This document shows, one piece after another, positions 55,867 to 58,846 of a stretch of 58,846 nucleotides of DNA; within the stretch, counting starts at the first letter, position 1; each line of letters starts with the position of its first letter. The notes under the pieces are model-generated. The model made no database searches and had not been told where the DNA came from. It saw nothing but the letters and a program-made list of their open reading frames with translations. A program made the translations under genes and the position numbers. Source of the DNA: Gemmatimonadota bacterium (GTDB lineage: Bacteria > Gemmatimonadota > Gemmatimonadetes > Longimicrobiales > Gaopeijiaceae); NCBI GenBank assembly GCA_028874995.1, contig JAPPGM010000139.1, forward strand, positions 1 to 58,846, given 5' to 3'.

Positions 55867-56925
55867 CTACCCACCGTTGTCGCGCAGTACCCTTCGTGCC
55901 CGTTTCCGCGCCGCCACGACAGGAGACTCGCCCGCCGTTTCGGCCTCGCGAAAGATCTCATCGAGCGACCGGCCGATCGAGCGGACCCGCGCGTTCAACC
56001 GGTCCGTGTCGCTGATCCCCTGTTCCATCAAGCCGAAGGCCATCGCTCCCCCGCCGTTTATGACGTAGTCCGGCGCGTAAAGGATGCCGCGCTCCAGCAG
56101 CCGGTCCGCATCTTCGGCGACCTCGAGCTGGTTGTTGGCCGAACCGGCCACGATGCGGCAGCGGAGAAGAGGCACGGTGCGGGCGTTGACCGTGGCCCCG
56201 ACGGCGCATGGGGCGTATACGTCGCACTCGATGCCGGGGACGTCCCGGCAATCCGCCGTGGTCCCCCCACACTCCGCGGCCACTCTGCGGGACCGGTTCT
56301 CGTTCAGGTCTGCGGCGATCACCTTCGCCCCCGCACGTGCGAGCATTCGCGCGAGCGGCCGCCCGACGTCCCCCACCCCCTCTATGAGCACGGTCATTCC
56401 CGCAAGCGACGGGGCGCCGTCGAGATGGGACACTGCCGCCTCGATCCCCGCGAACACCCCCACGGCCGTGAAGGGACCGGGATCGGGCGCGGAGCCGTCC
56501 TCGCGAATCCCCGCCACGTATGGGGTGACGGTGGCGAGGTAGGCCATGTCCCGCGGAGTGGTGCCCAGGTCCTCACCGACGCCGTAGCCGCCGTTCAGCG
56601 CGTTCATCAGGTGGCCGAGACGGGCGAAGAGGCGCCGCCGGGGTTCGCCCTCCAGCGGTCCCGGCACGGCGAGCACGGACTTGCCGCCTCCATAGCGGAA
56701 GTCCATTGCGGCCCACTTCCAGGTCATCCCCTCGGCCAGACGCATGGCGTCGCGCAGTCCATCGGCGGGAGAGCCGTACGTCCGGAGGCGGCATCCGCCG
56801 GTCGGTCGTCCAAGCGTCGCGTCGTGCAAGGCGATGAAGATCCAGCTTCCGGTCTCCCGGTGGCTGGACGCCACCACCCCCAACCCATCCCAGTTCTCGA
56901 TCAGTGATTCCAGGCCATGTCCCAT
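55867..56925 (-). CDS. Glu/Leu/Phe/Val dehydrogenase
   Basis: 352 residues from ATG 56925, with GGAGAA 11 nt upstream. It catalyses NAD(P)-linked oxidative deamination of an amino acid, most like leucine/valine dehydrogenases in length. The active-site block is PTGGCRLRTYGS with MTWKWAAMDFRYGGGKSVLA, holding the catalytic Lys residues. The Rossmann half has TVLIEGVGDVGRPLARMLAR, VIAADLNENRSRR and the final VAGSANNQLE, then DYVINGGGAMAFGLME. The gene is intact and stands between a secreted-protein gene and the DUF3052 gene. Confidence 0.88.
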   Translation of the reverse strand: MGHGLESLIENWDGLGVVASSHRETGSWIFIALHDATLGRPTGGCRLRTYGSPADGLRDAMRLAEGMTWKWAAMDFRYGGGKSVLAVPGPLEGEPRRRLFARLGHLMNALNGGYGVGEDLGTTPRDMAYLATVTPYVAGIREDGSAPDPGPFTAVGVFAGIEAAVSHLDGAPSLAGMTVLIEGVGDVGRPLARMLARAGAKVIAADLNENRSRRVAAECGGTTADCRDVPGIECDVYAPCAVGATVNARTVPLLRCRIVAGSANNQLEVAEDADRLLERGILYAPDYVINGGGAMAFGLMEQGISDTDRLNARVRSIGRSLDEIFREAETAGESPVVAARKRARRVLRDNGG

Positions 56926-57034
56926 GAAGCGGTTTTCTCCCGGTGGCAGCTTTCGGCTTGTCCCGGATTCATCGATCGCAATCCGTGGAAACCCAGTACT
57001 TCGACTGCGGATTCGATCCGCGCGTTGCCCGGCG

Positions 57035-57448
57035 TCAAGCAGGCCGGTCCGACTTGCGGTATACGAACCGCAATCCGGACCAGTCCCGGTCAATGGCGCA
57101 GATCTTGTTGTCGACCAGACCTTCATCCAGGCCCGCCAGACGCACGTGCGCCTCGCGGATATCGCTCGCCCGCGCGCCGCTCAGCTTCGGCCACGCCAGC
57201 CACAGCCCGCCGTCCCACTTCAGCAGCCGGGCGAGCCCGTCGACCCCACCCTGAAGCGTGTCCCGCCTGGGGAAGAACGCTACGATGACGTCGTAGCTCC
57301 GCCGCCGCGACATTCCGAGGTCGACGGTGACGGACGGGCCCGCGTCGATCATTTCGGCGAACCCCCGGGGCGCCTCCTGCCACCCTACGCGGTGTCCCTC
57401 CCTGATGCCAAGCTTCCTCGCGAGCGGCGTTCCCGAGTATCCCGCCAT
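57035..57448 (-). CDS. DUF3052-family protein
   Basis: 137 residues from ATG 57448, after GAGAGGAT. The start MAGYSGTPLARKLGIREGHR is the typical opening of the DUF3052 family, followed by SYDVIVAFFPRRDTLQGGVD, ARLLKWDGGLWLAWPK and VDNKICAIDRDWSGLRFVYR. Short cytoplasmic proteins of this family have no assigned role. The gene overlaps nothing and ends 109 nt before the dehydrogenase start. Confidence 0.8.
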   Translation of the reverse strand: MAGYSGTPLARKLGIREGHRVGWQEAPRGFAEMIDAGPSVTVDLGMSRRRSYDVIVAFFPRRDTLQGGVDGLARLLKWDGGLWLAWPKLSGARASDIREAHVRLAGLDEGLVDNKICAIDRDWSGLRFVYRKSDRPA

Positions 57449-57677
57449 TTCGCATCCTCTCGTGCTGTGGTTCGCGATACCCACACCGGTGCGCGCCAAG
57501 GTCGGGCCCGAACTCCGTCCCCCTGTGGGTTGGCCGCAGGCTGCCACGGCCTTCGCGATGGTATAGGTTCCTGTCTCGCATCTCCCTTGTCCTTGAATAC
57601 CGCGGCGAGTGGGACCGTAGTTCCGCCCACCCCCTGGCAGTCCATCAGTACCTCAACAATACCGGAAGGGCACCGCA

Positions 57678-58442
57678 ATGGAATGGATCTCGACCCCGGA
57701 AGCCTGGATCGCGCTGGCCACCCTGGCCGTACTGGAGATCGTGCTGGGGATCGACAATATCATCTTCATCTCGATCCTCGCGGACAAGCTGCCCGTGGAA
57801 CAACAGGCGAGCGCCCGGCGACTCGGGCTCCTGCTGGCCATGGCAACCCGGCTGGCGCTGCTCGGCACCATCAACATGATCATGAGGCTGACCGAACCGC
57901 TCTTCAGCCTGGTCGGCCACGCCTTCTCGGGACGCGATCTCATCCTCATTGTCGGAGGGCTTTTCCTGCTCACCAAGTCCACACGCGAAATCCATCATCG
58001 CCTGGAGGGGGACGACGAACACACCGGCAAGGCCCGTACCGCGAGCTACGGGGCAATCCTCCTGCAGATCGCGGTGATGGACATGGTCTTTTCGCTGGAC
58101 TCGGTGATCACCGCGGTGGGGCTGGCGGAGGACTTCGCGGTCATGGCCATCGCGATCGTGCTGGCCGTAGCCGTGATGATGCTGTCCGCCAATGCCGTGT
58201 CGCGCTTCGTCAACGACCACCCCACGGTCAAGATGCTGGCCCTCAGCTTCCTCTTGCTCCTCGGGATGACGCTGGTGGCGGAGGGGTTCGGCCATCACAT
58301 CGCCAAGGGTTACATCTACTTCGCGATGGGATTCTCGATCTTCGTGGAAGCGCTCAACCTGCGGGCCCGCGCAGCCGAGCCCGTGAGGCTGCGGCGGCCG
58401 CCGCGAAAACCCGCCACGGTCGTGCCGTCCGAGGATTCGTAG
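57678..58442 (+). CDS. TerC-family integral membrane protein
   Basis: 254 residues with GGAAGGG before the ATG. About seven predicted membrane helices carry the family acidic motifs: WIALATLAVLEIVLGIDNII at the start and AVMDMVFSLDSVITAVGLAE in the middle, whose Asp residues are conserved in TerC/Alx proteins. The others are LALSFLLLLGMTLVAEGFGH and YIYFAMGFSIFVEALNLRAR. Members are linked to metal (Mn) efflux and tellurite resistance. No tellurite genes are nearby, so a general metal-export role is more likely. Confidence 0.88.
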   Translation: MEWISTPEAWIALATLAVLEIVLGIDNIIFISILADKLPVEQQASARRLGLLLAMATRLALLGTINMIMRLTEPLFSLVGHAFSGRDLILIVGGLFLLTKSTREIHHRLEGDDEHTGKARTASYGAILLQIAVMDMVFSLDSVITAVGLAEDFAVMAIAIVLAVAVMMLSANAVSRFVNDHPTVKMLALSFLLLLGMTLVAEGFGHHIAKGYIYFAMGFSIFVEALNLRARAAEPVRLRRPPRKPATVVPSEDS

Positions 58443-58486
58443 TGGCAGGGCGGGAGGTCGCATCAGGTCGAAATGGCCAGCGCGAG

Positions 58487-58560
<74 letters not shown>

Positions 58561-58620
58561 ATGGAGCAGTAATGATCCACGAGCGGTGATCGCGGGTCAA
58601 GACCGCAGGAGTGCCAGGAG

Positions 58621-58846
<226 letters not shown>

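Overview
The window is high-GC DNA from a Gram-negative bacterium. It carries outer-membrane beta-barrel candidates, TonB-like and lipobox proteins, a class A RNase P RNA, and EF-G-like, MutS and HolA genes. The mixture of large secreted lipoproteins with Ig-like, LRR, FG-GAP and PPC-like domains, tandem families of unnamed outer-membrane proteins, and a CBS-fused glutamate-cysteine ligase homologue suggests Gemmatimonadota. That assignment is inference from gene content; no 16S rRNA is present.

Layout. (1) 0.2-9.1 kb: a minus-strand run of five genes: a zinc-ribbon membrane protein, three tandem paralogous ~730-780 aa outer-membrane proteins, and a DUF5777-like barrel. (2) 9.5-29.7 kb: an accessory region. 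It holds two paralogous LuxR-type regulators (9.5 and 23.3 kb), a HARE-HTH/GIY-YIG protein, a truncated PhoX-like lipoprotein, ankyrin and PPC-like secreted proteins, a beta-propeller protein, an FG-GAP lipoprotein, a damaged di-haem peroxidase, an SDR enzyme and a frameshifted LRR/metalloprotease lipoprotein. Many of these genes are broken by frameshifts, internal deletion or fusion, whereas the core genes further right are intact. (3) 29.8-58.8 kb: mostly housekeeping: EF-G-like GTPase, rhomboid protease, DUF4143 ATPase, Ddl, cystathionine beta-synthase, TonB-like protein, MutS, CopA, HolA, an ECF sigma/anti-sigma pair, NUDIX with two M16 peptidases, an aminotransferase, SRAP, an aspartoacylase-like protein, GCS2-CBS, nitroreductase, a Glu/Leu-type dehydrogenase, DUF3052, TerC, tRNA-Arg(CCG) and the 3' part of rnpB.

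The most interesting signal is in the accessory region. All four divergent intergenic regions between 9 and 23.3 kb carry a shared bipartite motif: a directional element with core CATTTGGTAGGCGC, plus one or more C-rich/G-rich near-palindromes of the type CCCCCCAA..TGGGGGG. Two of these regions lie directly upstream of the two LuxR paralogues; the others lie upstream of the GIY-YIG, PhoX-like, lipoprotein, ankyrin/PPC and FG-GAP genes. I read this as a candidate local regulon of surface and secreted proteins driven by the paired regulators; this is an inference that needs genome-wide motif counting. A second dispersed element (TTNAC-N5-GTNAA) occurs at 13.6, 26.4 and 50.5 kb, twice between convergent genes, where a promoter role is unlikely.
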